A stretch of 54,726 nucleotides of DNA, taken from the NCBI GenBank assembly GCA_004193595.1, contig RPGQ01000037.1, positions 1 to 54,726 of the forward strand, read 5' to 3'. This document shows, one piece after another, positions 9,841 through 18,709 of this stretch. Positions within the stretch are counted from its first letter, which is position 1; each line of letters opens with the position of its first letter. The DNA is from Desulfobacteraceae bacterium Eth-SRB2. GTDB taxonomy: Bacteria > Desulfobacterota > Desulfobacteria > Desulfobacterales > UBA11574. The notes below the pieces were generated by a model, which made no database searches, was not told where the DNA came from, and was given only the letters and a program-made list of their open reading frames with translations. The translations under genes and the position numbers were made by a program.

Positions 9841-10932
9841 TTACTTCAAAAATTTAACCTTCATCCCGTCGGTTATCTTGCTGATCCCTGAAATAACGAC
9901 CAATTCACCTTGTTTCAGCCCGTCTAACACGATAAAACCCTCATTGGTCAGTTTGCCGACGCGCACCTGTCTTTTTTTAACCGTAGCAGAACCTTTTTCC
10001 GAGCCTTCAGTTACAATGAACACATAATTGCCCTGTTGATCTTCAGCCACAGCATTAATCGGCGCTATCAGGCTCCCTTCATTCTCCGAAGAAAAGGTAA
10101 AGTTTACATTAGCCGGCATTCCCGGACGGATATCTTTGGCCAACTTTTCAAGTCTGACTCTGACCGGATAAGTAGAGGCTCCTGAAGCGATATAAGAAAC
10201 CTCTGTAACCGTTCCCGGAAATGATTGCTCTTTAAGAGAAGAAAAGCCAATAGATACAGCATCACCTGCCTTGATCCTGGAGATATAGGCTTCAGGAATT
10301 CCAACCTCAACTTCCATGTCTTTATCCGAGGTTAGAAGTGCGATCACCTGGCCGGCATTCACGTTTTCATTTTTCTCAACAGGGACTTGCGCCACAATGC
10401 CCGGCATAGGTGAAAAAAGCTTGCTGTAACTTAGCTGGCTCTTTTGCAGATCAAGTTTTTTAATCCGCGATTCATGTTCCGCCCTGGCCGCGGCATATTG
10501 ATTTTTGGCATTTTCATATTCACTCAGCGGCACATTATTATTTTCATACAGCTCTCTGACCCGTGCCAGATTCGCTTTTGCATTATCCTTCTGTACTTCG
10601 GCGTTGAGCATGGCAACCTTTGCCTCCTCATACTGGATCCTGATATCAGTATCATCTATTGAGGCAATTAATACTGCTTTTTTTACCTTTTGACCTACCT
10701 TAACTTTGACAGTTTCCAAAGTGCCGCTTATCCTGAAACTGAGCTTCATTTCCGTTGCTGCCGCGGAAACACCGGAAAAAGATCTTGTTGTTTTTATGTC
10801 ACTCTTTTTAATCTGCTGATATCGAACAGGGCGGATTATTTCCTCTGTTTGTTCAACCTCCCCGGAACAACCAACGAAAAACAGGAAACACAGAATAAAC
10901 AGGAAAAAAAGGCTGTTAGATTTTTTATTCAT
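9841..10932 (-). CDS. RND efflux periplasmic adaptor lipoprotein
   Basis: This 363-residue membrane fusion protein has a lipoprotein signal (lipobox FVGC near residue 22). It has the adaptor order: a beta-barrel strand, a lipoyl half (KVKVGQKVKKAVLIASIDDT), a coiled-coil hairpin with 'ARVRELYENNNVPLSEYENA', the second lipoyl half ('SPMPGIVAQVPVEKNENVNAG'), a barrel and a membrane-proximal domain ending 'GLKQGELVVISG'. It bridges the RND pump at 6736-9807 and the TolC-type channel encoded just upstream, with gaps of 33 and 16 bases. The three genes are almost certainly one transcript. Confidence 0.9.
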   Translation of the reverse strand: MNKKSNSLFFLFILCFLFFVGCSGEVEQTEEIIRPVRYQQIKKSDIKTTRSFSGVSAAATEMKLSFRISGTLETVKVKVGQKVKKAVLIASIDDTDIRIQYEEAKVAMLNAEVQKDNAKANLARVRELYENNNVPLSEYENAKNQYAAARAEHESRIKKLDLQKSQLSYSKLFSPMPGIVAQVPVEKNENVNAGQVIALLTSDKDMEVEVGIPEAYISRIKAGDAVSIGFSSLKEQSFPGTVTEVSYIASGASTYPVRVRLEKLAKDIRPGMPANVNFTFSSENEGSLIAPINAVAEDQQGNYVFIVTEGSEKGSATVKKRQVRVGKLTNEGFIVLDGLKQGELVVISGISKITDGMKVKFLK

Positions 10933-10948
10933 TATTATCTCTCATGCA

Positions 10949-13351
10949 TTATTGGGTTAATTGTCCGTCCTTTTTACCGGCCATGAATTCCTGAAATCGA
11001 TGAAAGAAAGCTTTCTGTTCATTGAGTGGAGTAATAACTGCAAAACCGCCAAAACCCCTCTCAACCTCCAGCAGGCTGATAAAATATTCATACACTGAGT
11101 TTGCCGCCGATTGATTTGCCGCAAGGGCTGCATTTTGTGCGTCAAGCAAGTTGACGATGGAAAGGGCCCCTTTTGAATATGAATCCTGGACCAATTCAAA
11201 GTTTTTGTCTGCCGCTTCAGCAGCCTCTTTTGTGAGACGGAGATTCGCCGATTTAACTCTCAGATCAAGGATGACGCTTCTCAAATTCAATTCTATCTTG
11301 CGAGTAGTATCATGAAGCTGTTTTTGCAATTTTTTCTTTTCCGACAATGCCCGCCGCACGTCTGCATTGATGCCCCCGCCCTCAAAAAGCGGCCAGGATG
11401 CATTAAGACTCATACTCCAGCCGGTATCATCATCGTTTGTTAAATTAGAGTCTTCTCCTTCCTTTGAAAAAAAATGATCTGCCTGTGACTGAAAATTGAC
11501 TACCGGTATAAACCGTTTTCTCTTGTTGGCGGCAAGAATACGCTTTTGAGCTGCAATGGCCTCCTGCAACTGTATAATTTCAGGTAAATTATTTTTTGCT
11601 TCAATTACCAAAAAATCAGTCAGCAAATCAAGTGATTTAGGTCTGTCAACAGACCTGCGGATTTCGTCCCCGCCATAACGCTGAAAAAGCCGTTCAGTTA
11701 ATTCGATATCCCTGACAACAAATTCTTCATCAAGAGGTCTTAACAAAAATTCATTCAACCGTATTTTGGCAATCCTGACATTGTTTTGGGCATACAGGAG
11801 ATCACTCGTGGAAGTGGCAAGTTCGCTCTTCCAGCGATACACATCCGCTGCCCCTGAATAACCGACTCTCTCGCGAAATTGTGCAATCTCATAATTTTGT
11901 TTCACAAGATCAAGATAGTTTTTCCTGATACGCTGGTTTGTTTTGCTGCTAAGAATATCAAGATAATTGATGCCGGCGTCTAAAACTGTATTGAGCAACA
12001 CCTCATAATGCTTTGACTCGGCGGAGGTAAGCAAATGTTTTTTCACTGCGAGATTTGTCCAGATCATGTCGGAGTAGACAACCTGGGTAAGGGTCAAAGC
12101 CCCGCTTGTCGTCTCATCAGCCTGTAACCCAGCGCTGTCGGCATCAATTTTTGTTGCTGTGGCTGATGCATTCAGAGACGGCAGCAGGTCAGACCTGGCT
12201 TTTGAGACATCCTCAACAGCCGAATTAACAGTCTGCTTCTGGATGCGGAGCGCCAGATTGTCAGATAAGGATTCCTTAACGATTTTCTCAAAGTCAAGCA
12301 CGCGGTCACTGCCTGGAACATCTTCGTTTATCAGTTCCGCAGCGGCCAGCGTCGACCATTTCGGAGAAAAATCAATTTTTCTTGCAGTTTCCATATTTAT
12401 GGTCAAACGTTTTTCAAAAGTGAGCAGAGTGGGAAAACGAGCAGGGTCTAATCCCGCCAGAATTTTTTCAATGTTTAATGCAATTCTCCGGGTGATTTTC
12501 TGCATACTTGTTTTTGGAGCAGAGCCGGCCAAAACGCCAAGTTCTATTTCGGGAATTCCTTGAAAGGTATAACTCGGTAATCGTAAGTGATTCACATGAT
12601 TGAATAACTTTTGCTTTTCCCTGTCGGATATTCGATATAAGCCTCCCAACAGGACAGCATCCGTTTCAGGCGGAATATTTTCAATAACTTTGTCAATATT
12701 GCCGTCATAAGCCAGGACTTGGGCTATAACATCATTGGCAGCGACAACTTCCCGAAATTTTTCACCCAAACCGGGTATAAGGGCAGCGAGTTTCTTGTCA
12801 ACGACGACAGTCAGATTTTTATAAGGAAATATGTCATGAAAATCCTTGAGGTCACTTTCAAAATCATGGGCCGGTAAAATGTAGGTAAGATTATGAATGC
12901 CGGATTTTTTCTCTCTGGTTATCGGAATCTGCTGTAGCTCATAGTCCATTATGCCCAGGAGAATAAGAGGCTTTGGGAAAACCTTGAGCTTGGCAAGAAC
13001 TGCGGCATTCAACGCCCCCACGGCAACAATGATATCCACACCATCATCGGCTACTAACCCTTTATACTCTTTTAAGATGCTTTGGCGGGACCATGAAGCT
13101 ATTTTTATTTTTTTTGCAGGAATTGTAATGTCGTATTTGCTGCCGAGAAGGGAGGTAACTTCTTGCCTCAGCCGGTCTATAAATTCGCGGGTATCTTCTT
13201 TTTGAATATCAAAAAGGATGCCTATTTTGACCTCTTCTGCTGCATCAGTTACCTGTGGTTGAATAATTTGAAGGAAAAAGAAAGAGGTGAAAATACCAAT
13301 CAAGATAAAAAGATTTTTTAATACTGTTGTTTTATTTTGTTTCACTATCAT
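10949..13351 (-). CDS. TolC outer-membrane channel fused to an ABC-type substrate-binding domain
   Basis: The protein has 800 residues against about 430-480 for ordinary TolC-like channels. After a signal segment (about 1-38), residues 40-330 form a periplasmic-binding-protein fold of the 'ABC_sub_bind' kind: EVKIGILFDIQ, 'GVDIIVAVGALNAAVLAKL', 'PLILLGIMDYELQQ', 'TDAVLLGGLYRISDREKQKL'. Residues from about 350 on are a TolC/outer-membrane efflux protein, with two similar halves rich in long helices and 'SLNASWPLFEGGGINADVRRA' and 'NLLDAQNAALAANQSA' near the end. The frame is open throughout and both parts look intact. It sits between the small monooxygenase gene and the adaptor gene. The binding domain may sense or capture the exported compound; that is inference. 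Confidence 0.85.
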   Translation of the reverse strand: MIVKQNKTTVLKNLFILIGIFTSFFFLQIIQPQVTDAAEEVKIGILFDIQKEDTREFIDRLRQEVTSLLGSKYDITIPAKKIKIASWSRQSILKEYKGLVADDGVDIIVAVGALNAAVLAKLKVFPKPLILLGIMDYELQQIPITREKKSGIHNLTYILPAHDFESDLKDFHDIFPYKNLTVVVDKKLAALIPGLGEKFREVVAANDVIAQVLAYDGNIDKVIENIPPETDAVLLGGLYRISDREKQKLFNHVNHLRLPSYTFQGIPEIELGVLAGSAPKTSMQKITRRIALNIEKILAGLDPARFPTLLTFEKRLTINMETARKIDFSPKWSTLAAAELINEDVPGSDRVLDFEKIVKESLSDNLALRIQKQTVNSAVEDVSKARSDLLPSLNASATATKIDADSAGLQADETTSGALTLTQVVYSDMIWTNLAVKKHLLTSAESKHYEVLLNTVLDAGINYLDILSSKTNQRIRKNYLDLVKQNYEIAQFRERVGYSGAADVYRWKSELATSTSDLLYAQNNVRIAKIRLNEFLLRPLDEEFVVRDIELTERLFQRYGGDEIRRSVDRPKSLDLLTDFLVIEAKNNLPEIIQLQEAIAAQKRILAANKRKRFIPVVNFQSQADHFFSKEGEDSNLTNDDDTGWSMSLNASWPLFEGGGINADVRRALSEKKKLQKQLHDTTRKIELNLRSVILDLRVKSANLRLTKEAAEAADKNFELVQDSYSKGALSIVNLLDAQNAALAANQSAANSVYEYFISLLEVERGFGGFAVITPLNEQKAFFHRFQEFMAGKKDGQLTQ

Positions 13352-13372
13352 AAGGTTATTCTTCTCATAGGG

Positions 13373-13687
13373 CTATGAAGTATATAACTGGATTGTATCT
13401 TCTGCCGTAGTCAGCATATTCAGCTCAATTTTAGAGTGCTCGGTTAAAACTTTGAATGCTCCTTGAATTGCGCTGTAGAGGTCTGAACGCATATGTGCAT
13501 TCAGGTGTTCCTGCGTGGCCCATCGTTCAACAAAACAGAACTCACAGTCGTCCTCAACGCTTCGATAGCAGTAACAGCTCAAACAGCCTTTGAGCTTTCG
13601 GACATGTTCAAGCATTGAAGTAAGCGCTTGCAAAAGCTCACTGCAATTATCAGGGGCTGCTTTGGCTTTAAAAGTGAGAATAATCAT
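13373..13687 (-). CDS. Antibiotic biosynthesis monooxygenase (ABM)-like small protein
   Basis: The 104-residue protein has the single dimeric alpha+beta barrel of ABM/YgiN-type proteins: 'MIILTFKAKAAPDNCSELLQ', 'LEHVRKLKGCLSCYCYRSVE', 'FCFVERWATQEHLNAHMRS'. Such proteins are cofactor-free quinol or polyketide oxidases or simply bind such compounds. It has an unusual number of Cys residues (CLSCYC). AGGAGA precedes the ATG. It is the first gene of the efflux operon, 21 bases before the TolC fusion, so it may act on the compound that is pumped out. Confidence 0.75.
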   Translation of the reverse strand: MIILTFKAKAAPDNCSELLQALTSMLEHVRKLKGCLSCYCYRSVEDDCEFCFVERWATQEHLNAHMRSDLYSAIQGAFKVLTEHSKIELNMLTTAEDTIQLYTS

Positions 13688-13740
13688 AGATTTCTCCTGC
13701 CTCTCTTAACCTGAAAGATAAAAAACAATAAATATGCGTA

Positions 13741-13756
13741 TCCAATTTCTGTGCCA
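13741..13756 (-). promoter_or_regulatory. Candidate sigma-54 (-24/-12) promoter of the efflux operon
   Basis: On the minus strand the sequence reads TGGCAC-AGAAA-TTGGA, against the sigma-54 consensus TGGCAC-N5-TTGCA. The -24 element is perfect; the invariant C of the -12 GC is G here. It lies about 55 bases before the monooxygenase start and just downstream of a sigma-54 activator gene, which is the expected arrangement. The mismatch keeps confidence low. The rest of 13688-14020 holds no gene, only the repeat fragment at 13900-13937. Confidence 0.35.
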
Positions 13757-14020
13757 AAGGAGGTTGCTGCTGGGGTTAGTGGGGTAAGATGTTGAAACGC
13801 TTATTTTTTGCGAGAAAAGAAAGGACTTCCATGGTGATGGAATTTTACAAGTTGCCGTTAAATATGTCGGAATCCGTCATATATGATGGGCGATAGCCGT
13901 CCCCAAAGGAATAGGCTTCGCATTTAACAGAGCAGGTAAAAGACACCGTAGGGAAACAGGCTCCGCATTCCAATGAATAAAACTTCTCCGGAAAGAAGGT
14001 TATTTGGAATTTCCTTCGTT

Positions 14021-15844
14021 CTATGGTCTTTTAATGTCATATTTTCGCATGCGGCCGCGCAGCGTACCGGGATTTAGGCCAAGGAGTTCTGCGGCTCCAT
14101 TTTTACCCTCAATCCGCCAGTAGCAGGTTTCAAGGGCTTGCATTATATGATCCTTTTCCATTTCAGTCATACTTACTATTCTGTCCTTTGAACCGTGTTT
14201 GGATGTCTCAGGCATGTCTGAGATTCGCAGAGTCATGTCATGGCTGCTGATCATTGCAGATTCGATCACGTTCGAAAGTTCACGTATATTCCCGGGCCAG
14301 TGATAGTCCTGAAGGGCTTTCATGGTTTTTTGGGGAATGGTCTTAATCGTTTTTCCCACTCTTCTGGCAAATTTTGCTACAAACCACTCGACGAGCAAAG
14401 GGATATCTTCGGACCGGTCTTTAAGGGGTGGAATTTTTATAGAATATACATTGAGCCTATACCAAAGATCCTCTCTAAACCGTCCCTTTTCCACTTCTTC
14501 CTTCAGATTGCGGTTTGTGGCAGCAATAATCCTCACGTCCGTGTAAATCGTTTTGGAGCTTCCAAGACGTTCAAATTCACCACATTCCAAAACCCGCAAC
14601 AGCTTGCCCTGAAGTTCCATAGCTAATTCGCCTATCTCATCGAGAAACAGGGTTGAACCGTTGGCAATCTCAAAACGTCCTTTCCGTTGTTGAACGGCCC
14701 CGCTAAAAGCTCCTCTTTCGTGGCCAAACAACTCACTTTCGATAAGGTTTGTTGGTAATGCCGTACAATCAACCTTGACTAAAGGACGCGACTTTCGGGA
14801 GCTGTTATTATGAATTGCCCGGGCAAACAGCTCTTTCCCGGTACCGGTTTGACCAAGGATGAGTATTGTTGAATCAGTTGGCGCTACCTCCTCAATCCTG
14901 TATAGAACATATTTCAGAGGATCACTTTGGCCGATAATCTCTTCAAAGTTGTGCTCCAGTTTGATTTCTTCACGAAGATTTATATTTTCAGCTTCCAATC
15001 GGTCTTTCAAATCCTGTATTTTCGATAGCGCTTGTTTCAGTTGTTTATTTGCCATTATCAGTTTTGAAGTGCGCTCCTTTACCAGTTCCTCAAGGTGGTC
15101 ACGATATTTTTGAAGTTCTTTTTCAGCCCGCTTGTGCTCGGTGATGTCACGGGCCGTGCCCACCATCCCGACGGGATTTCCCAATTCATCTTTGATTTGG
15201 TTGACCATCATCCAGGTGGGGAAGATAGTGCCGTCCTTTCTAGTGTGTTCACTTTCGCCCTGGTGACTTCCAGCCTTCATTACCCGATCAAGGAAGGGGG
15301 TGACCTTCTCCCGCAACTGTTCTTCGGGGTGGAAGCGGCTCAGATGCTTATCCAGCAACTCCTCCACGCTGTAACCGTGCATCTGTGCCCAGGCGGGGTT
15401 GACGAACTTGTTGAATCCGTCCATGTCGGCCACAGCGATGCCGTCAATGGACTGCTCCACCGCCCTTTCCAGCATGAGCAGCCTCATTTCCATCTGTTTG
15501 CGCTCGGTGATGTCACGAAGGTGTTCAATCACCTTCACAATTTTGTCATTCTCATCAAGAATCGGATATGCCCTCACATCAAGCCACACATCCATCTCTT
15601 CTACATATTTTTCAACCCGGGTGTGCTTTTTTGTCTTATAACATTCTGTAGTGGCACAAATATCACAGGGCGTGCTTCTTCCAATCAACTCGTAGCATTT
15701 CTTACCCTCTATCTCTTTATGAGTCATGTTGAGGAATTTGTATCCAGCAGCATTATAACGAATAATCCCGTGATGGCGATCCTGAATTCCGATCACGTCA
15801 GGAATAGCATCAAATAATGACTCAAGGAGTTTTAAAGTTTCCAT
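14021..15844 (-). CDS. Sigma-54-dependent activator with two PAS domains
   Basis: I chose the ATG at 15844 because AAAGGAGG lies 8 bases upstream; the frame stays open further back but without a start signal. The 607-residue protein has PAS 1 (about 1-115, with a CDIC..C cluster), PAS 2 (about 125-245), a coiled coil, an AAA+ domain with Walker A GQTGTGKE and Walker B 'GSTLFLDEIGEL', and a C-terminal Fis-type helix-turn-helix (AAELLGLNPGTLRGRMRKYDI). The sigma-54 contact loop reads GAFSGA instead of GAFTGA. It would switch on sigma-54 promoters in response to a small molecule or redox signal, probably the efflux operon just downstream on the same strand. Confidence 0.85.
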   Translation of the reverse strand: METLKLLESLFDAIPDVIGIQDRHHGIIRYNAAGYKFLNMTHKEIEGKKCYELIGRSTPCDICATTECYKTKKHTRVEKYVEEMDVWLDVRAYPILDENDKIVKVIEHLRDITERKQMEMRLLMLERAVEQSIDGIAVADMDGFNKFVNPAWAQMHGYSVEELLDKHLSRFHPEEQLREKVTPFLDRVMKAGSHQGESEHTRKDGTIFPTWMMVNQIKDELGNPVGMVGTARDITEHKRAEKELQKYRDHLEELVKERTSKLIMANKQLKQALSKIQDLKDRLEAENINLREEIKLEHNFEEIIGQSDPLKYVLYRIEEVAPTDSTILILGQTGTGKELFARAIHNNSSRKSRPLVKVDCTALPTNLIESELFGHERGAFSGAVQQRKGRFEIANGSTLFLDEIGELAMELQGKLLRVLECGEFERLGSSKTIYTDVRIIAATNRNLKEEVEKGRFREDLWYRLNVYSIKIPPLKDRSEDIPLLVEWFVAKFARRVGKTIKTIPQKTMKALQDYHWPGNIRELSNVIESAMISSHDMTLRISDMPETSKHGSKDRIVSMTEMEKDHIMQALETCYWRIEGKNGAAELLGLNPGTLRGRMRKYDIKRP

Positions 15845-16009
15845 GAGTTTTTCCTCCTTTTCAGATCGTATCCTGGTAACTGCGTTACGGGAGATCTCTA
15901 TTGACAAATTTTTTAACGCCATGTCTGTTTTGAATCTGCACCTTTGACCACAAGTTAAAGACTCAAGTTTCGCACCCATAAAAATGCAGAGATATCAAGG
16001 GATTTTACG

Positions 16010-16814
16010 AAAAATGGGCGCGATGTCAAGATGAAAGAACTCTTCGAGACGATAAGAGATGTGACTGAAGTCGATATTCCGGTGCTCATTCAAGGGGAAA
16101 GCGGTACAGGAAAAGAGCTGGTAGCCAGGGCAATTCACAATGAAGGCCCCCGTGCAAATAAACCATTTGTGCCTGTCAATTGCGGCGCATCGCCGGAGGG
16201 ATTGCTGGAAAGCGAAAGAACGATATCCCACTTCTTATTGAAAATTTTCTTGAAAAAGCTTCATATAAAGGGCACATCACAGAGGGTATCTCGAAAGATG
16301 CCCTCGCATATATGATCGACTATTCATGGCCAGGAAACGTCCGTGAGCTTCAAAGGGGAGCATTACCGATTTGTTAAAATGGTTTTCACCCATTAACTTA
16401 TTCATTTTTTGAGCGAAAGCCTTGCAATCAGGTTTCAGGTGTCAGGTGTCAGGAGTAAGAAACGAATTAGCTGATACCTGAAACCTGACACCTGACACCA
16501 AAAAGTCTTGGATAGCAATTAACAAACTGGTAATGCACCCGCTTCAAAGTGCCATCCACCATGCGCTTATAAAATCCAAAGAACGGATCATTCAATCTGA
16601 TCACCTTCCCTTGGAATTGAAAAAACAAAAAGTTAATCAAAGCTCTCCTGGACCTTTCCCTAAGCTGGACTATAAAAGCGTGAAAGATACCCTGATACGA
16701 AGTGGAGGGAATAAGGCCAAGGCCTCCAGACTCCTGGGTGTTGGCCGTGCCACGCTTTACCGCTTTTTGACCGATTCCCCTGATGTGTCCTCAAGTATTT
16801 ATGAATCTGATTAA
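16010..16814 (+). pseudogene. Broken sigma-54 activator related to the one at 36375-37769
   Basis: Pieces of one regulator survive in order. 16016-16215 encodes GRDVKMKELFETIRDVTEVD and the Walker A 'GESGTGKE' up to 'GLLESE'. At 16215 the frame jumps to 'RKNDIPLLIENFLEKA', so about 140 codons including the GAFTGA loop and Walker B are missing. 'WPGNVREL' (near 16350) is then cut by a 186-bp element, and 'QSAIHHALIKSKERI' through the Fis-type end 'KAKASRLLGVGRATLYRFL' follows from 16545 to 16814. The N-terminal sensor is absent. The closest relative in the window is the intact regulator at 36375. It cannot be functional. Confidence 0.85.
16355..16540. mobile_element. 186-bp non-autonomous element inserted in the activator pseudogene
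   Basis: The element is bounded by an exact 8-bp target duplication GCTTCAAA (16347-16354 and 16541-16548). Its ends are imperfect inverted repeats of 22-23 bp that share GCATTACC and TTTGTTAA. Inside lies a hairpin made of GGTGTCA-type units (16431-16453 and 16477-16499). It carries no gene. Removing it with one target copy restores the join VREL-QSAI expected from the related regulator, which shows a true insertion. Confidence 0.85.
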
Positions 16815-16858
16815 ATCGTAATTCAGCTTGTTTCGCTCACAATTTCCGAGACATTCAA

Positions 16859-17083
16859 TTATTCTTTTCCTTGAGGCCAAACAACCCCTGAACGCTCTTC
16901 AACAAAGTAGCAAAAACGGTTCCATTCAAACTCACGTAATGAAACCGGACAGCGGAGTTTAACCTTGCGATCACTTACACCGATTACTTCCCAGTCACCA
17001 CTTCGCGGCCCGCCGTCAATGTGCAATTTTTGACCGACAGTGAATGAAAACGGTCTGAAAATAATAACATCATGCTTTTTCAT
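16859..17083 (-). CDS. Small conserved-looking hypothetical protein
   Basis: This 74-residue soluble protein (MKKHDVIIFRPFSFTVGQKL ... VVWPQGKE) is strand-rich and resembles a small beta-barrel: 'GQKLHIDGGPRSGDWEVIGVSDRKVKLRCP' suggests an SH3- or KOW-like fold. I do not recognise a function. The start follows TGGTGATAAAAA, almost the same leader as that of the 56-residue gene 24 bases upstream, so the two are probably cotranscribed. Confidence 0.6.
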   Translation of the reverse strand: MKKHDVIIFRPFSFTVGQKLHIDGGPRSGDWEVIGVSDRKVKLRCPVSLREFEWNRFCYFVEERSGVVWPQGKE

Positions 17084-17107
17084 TTTTTATCACCAAAAAT
17101 CAATTAT

Positions 17108-17278
17108 TCATGAATCTGATTTATTGTTTTCACTGTAACAGATGCAATCAAAGTTTCCACATTCGTTACAAACATAATGAGTGACATCGTCTCGGGTTTT
17201 TCTTTTCTTGAATAAAAAAATCATGAGAAAAATGGATACGAGAAGTGCTGCAAGTAAAATTAACATAGCCTCTTTCAT
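17108..17278 (-). CDS. 56-residue membrane protein with Cys-rich tail
   Basis: This frame is short but well supported. It starts at ATG 17278 behind GGGTGAT and ends with TGA at 17108. It encodes one N-terminal transmembrane helix (MLILLAALLVSIFLMIFLF), a basic stop-transfer segment (KKRKTR) and a cytosolic tail with CNECGNFDCICY, four Cys arranged like a small metal-binding knuckle. The next gene, 24 bases downstream, has a near-identical ribosome-binding leader. I do not know a named family. It could be a membrane-tethered zinc or Fe-S site. Confidence 0.6.
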   Translation of the reverse strand: MKEAMLILLAALLVSIFLMIFLFKKRKTRDDVTHYVCNECGNFDCICYSENNKSDS

Positions 17279-17836
17279 TTTTTATCACCCTTTATAAACG
17301 TCTCGGAATTTCTACAACCTTATTTAATTAGAGCAAAAGCCATGCCAAATTATAAAGCATTTAAGTTCTAGTGTAACATCTCAATAAATTTTCGATTCGG
17401 CTCAATATCACCATTTAATACACCAAAACTTAATGAGAAGTTACGTTATAGTCCCTTAACCCATGGGCAATACAATCAAATGATGTATTGATACGGGTTA
17501 AATAGCACTCCCTTATATTTCAGAATTAAGCTTGAAACACAAATGTCTCATAAGACATATTCAAGCGCCGTTTTTCAAATTTATATCAATTGTTCAAATC
17601 GCTAATTGCAAAAATGAGTCTATCTATTGTCTTGAAAATAAAGCAGATGATTCTTACTTACCCTCTTTGATTTCGGTAAAAGTAAGGTGGCATATATATT
17701 GCTTATTATCCTCTATATAATTATTACCGAGTCAGACTTCGTTAGTTTTAGACTCCAAAAAAATAGGGTCGGCTTTTTAAAGGGACTATCATTGACTATA
17801 GTTATATAAACAAATCTCAAAGAGGAGAAATATATC
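17279..17836. other. Intergenic region with a dispersed repeat
   Basis: No gene is supported here. Bases 17401-17444 are nearly the same as 48053-48096 (both contain TTAATACACCA and CTTAATGAGAAGTTAC). A related inverted sequence (GTAACATCTCAATAA) starts near 17352, so 17352-17444 may be a small inverted-repeat element. The region before 17837 should hold the promoter of the DUF3786-tpx pair, but I see no convincing -35/-10 pair. Confidence 0.5.
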
Positions 17837-18694
17837 ATGCCATTATCTGTCGTAGATCTATATAGAGATGTTCTTCCTAAAACAAATTGCGGAGACTGTG
17901 GATTTCCTGCCTGCCTGGCTTTTGCCAGCATTGTGGTGTCGGAAAAATTGCCTTTGGGCAACTGTCCTCATATTGACACCGGTATAGTTGAAAACTGCCA
18001 AAAAGAACTGGATGAACAATATGCATCCGGTAAATGGCTAAAAAGAGATATGGCCCAGGACGCTCTGGAATGGGCAAAACAAAGATCTGCTTCCGTGAAA
18101 ATCGAGGATTTGCCGGACAGAATCGGCGGAAAATTGATTAAAAAAGGTGACGGTGTGGCTCTGGAACTTCCATATTTTACAGATTCCATCATTATAACAG
18201 AACATGCTATTTTAAAGAAAGATGGTTCAGACCTTACCCGATGGGAACAGGTTTTTATTTATAATCATATGGCGCAAGGTGGAAGCAAACTTCCTTCCGG
18301 AAAATGGAAGGGTCTGGTTGAGTTTCCCAATACTGTCTCTAAGATAAAATCCATGATCGAACATGTTGAGGCACCTCTGATAGAAAGGTTTTCAGGCAAA
18401 CCGGATGAACTGCTTGCTGCAGCCGAACAGGTCGGCGGGTTAGACATGACCGATAAAATCAAATCGGCCGATTTGGCGATTTTGTTCAGACCACTTCCTC
18501 GAATTCCTGTAATGCTCATGTTCTGGGATGAAGATAAAATTGACGAGTTTGAAGCTAAAGCAAAATTGTTGTTTGATGAAACCATTGTCAAGCATCTGGA
18601 TATAGAGTCCATTATGTTTTTAAGTGAACGGCTAAGTCAGCTTCTTTTTGAAGCTGTGATTCCAAATAAAATTTATTCTGAAATATTACATTAA
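17837..18694 (+). CDS. DUF3786 protein with N-terminal 4Fe-4S domain
   Basis: The 285-residue protein begins with a [4Fe-4S] domain of the type found in corrinoid/Fe-S proteins of the acetyl-CoA pathway: Cys18, Cys21, Cys26 and Cys43 in NCGDCGFPACLAFA...GNC. The rest (about 75-280) is a DUF3786 domain, with 'ILFRPLPRIPVMLMFWDEDKI' near residue 215 and 'LSERLSQLLFEA' near the end. DUF3786 proteins occur in strict anaerobes; no function has been shown that I know of. AGAGGAG precedes the ATG. Thiol peroxidase follows after 15 bases, probably in the same transcript. Confidence 0.8.
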   Translation: MPLSVVDLYRDVLPKTNCGDCGFPACLAFASIVVSEKLPLGNCPHIDTGIVENCQKELDEQYASGKWLKRDMAQDALEWAKQRSASVKIEDLPDRIGGKLIKKGDGVALELPYFTDSIIITEHAILKKDGSDLTRWEQVFIYNHMAQGGSKLPSGKWKGLVEFPNTVSKIKSMIEHVEAPLIERFSGKPDELLAAAEQVGGLDMTDKIKSADLAILFRPLPRIPVMLMFWDEDKIDEFEAKAKLLFDETIVKHLDIESIMFLSERLSQLLFEAVIPNKIYSEILH

Positions 18695-18709
18695 AAGAGA
18701 GGGGATAAA

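Noticed and set aside
15095..15817. Long plus-strand open frame opposite the sigma-54 activator
   Set aside because: It is antisense to well-supported PAS domains and resembles no protein.
15845..15979. Longer N-terminus for the sigma-54 activator
   Set aside because: The upstream extension has no ribosome binding site, while ATG 15844 has AAAGGAGG at 8 bases.
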